Shown piece after piece: positions 19,506 to 19,651 of a stretch of DNA of 19,651 bases. The notes beneath the pieces were generated by a model. The model was not told where the DNA came from, searched no databases, and saw nothing but the letters and a program-made list of their open reading frames with translations. The translations under genes were made by a program, and so were the position numbers. Source of the DNA: Ganoderma boninense (lineage: Eukaryota; Basidiomycota; Agaricomycetes; Polyporales; Polyporaceae); the NCBI GenBank assembly GCA_002900995.3, contig CM035308.1, positions 3,460,874 to 3,480,524 of the forward strand. The letters are read 5' to 3'. Position 1 is the stretch's first letter; each line of letters starts with the position of its first letter.

Positions 19506-19651
19506 CTACTTCCCTAGGAGCGGGAGGATGAGGAAACGTCGCGCTGAGATGAATGCCCTGTCCAGGATCTCCAGGTTAAGACCGAGCCCTCGAGCAACGG
19601 TCAACACTTGGCGCGCTCGCACGAGCAGTCGGGACGACCAGCGAGCACACA
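19506..19651 (-). pseudogene. 3' end of a fifth kinase-like copy, E (runs off window)
   Basis: The minus strand reads RARQVLTVARGLGLNLEILD RAF ... LGK and TAG at 19506-19508, matching the end of copy B (RARQVLTVLRWLVYTWEFLD ... LPGK). Upstream of this, two single-base insertions relative to B (near the CRPTARR segment, about 19625-19640) shift the frame, so it may be decayed. Only the last 40-odd codons are visible; the coding status is uncertain. Confidence 0.5.

Larger units (their letters stand above)
16595..19651. repeat. Segmental duplication, copy 2
   Basis: Matches 9357-11857 in the same orientation and gene order: A corresponds to D, and the 3' end of B to E. It is longer because about 560 bp (18640-19220) between D and E has no counterpart in copy 1, where only about 40 bp lies at that place. 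It runs off the right edge. Confidence 0.9.

Overview
The window looks like nuclear DNA of a basidiomycete fungus, most likely a wood-decay type mushroom (Agaricomycetes; a polypore is my inference). Genes are cut by many introns of 40-86 bases with GT..AG or GC..AG ends and CTAAC/CTGAC-like branch sites. There are no bacterial-style operons. The four kinase-like genes belong to a family I recognise as expanded in such fungi. All gene models below were spliced by hand and are predictions.

Layout. 1-2545 (minus): 5' part of a large four-exon gene with a seven-cysteine cluster between an acidic serine/aspartate tract and a lysine/glutamate tail; it runs off the left edge. 2768-3991 (plus): a divergent nine-exon gene whose small exons are all in phase 1 and partly repeat one motif. 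4259-6090: a GC-rich minisatellite with a perfect hairpin in most units and a three-unit higher-order pattern. 6100-6840: little beyond ORF scraps. 6844-7941 (minus): a fungal O-methyltransferase gene that stops just after its SAM-binding motif I. 7942-9350: mostly non-coding, with one doubtful secreted-protein ORF and an exon of an unidentified gene.

9357-19651 is a tandem array, all on the minus strand, of small protein-kinase-like genes: A (9798-10895), B (11710-12843), C (13921-14980), D (17035-18121) and the 3' end of a fifth, E (from 19506). A, B, C and D share one five-exon plan: exon 2 of 267 nt, a 39-nt microexon and exon 4 of 246 nt in every copy. The 9357-11857 segment (3' flank of A to 3' end of B) is duplicated at 16595-19651. 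Between B and C lies a 111-codon ORF, with a decayed relative between D and E. Between C and D lies a decayed copy of the mitochondrial complex I 51-kDa subunit gene (NDUFV1/nuo-51) with frameshifts, a stop and a deletion.

The genes do not form an obvious pathway. The right half looks like an accessory region shaped by duplication and decay, and the left half holds two lineage-specific-looking genes beside an expanding satellite.
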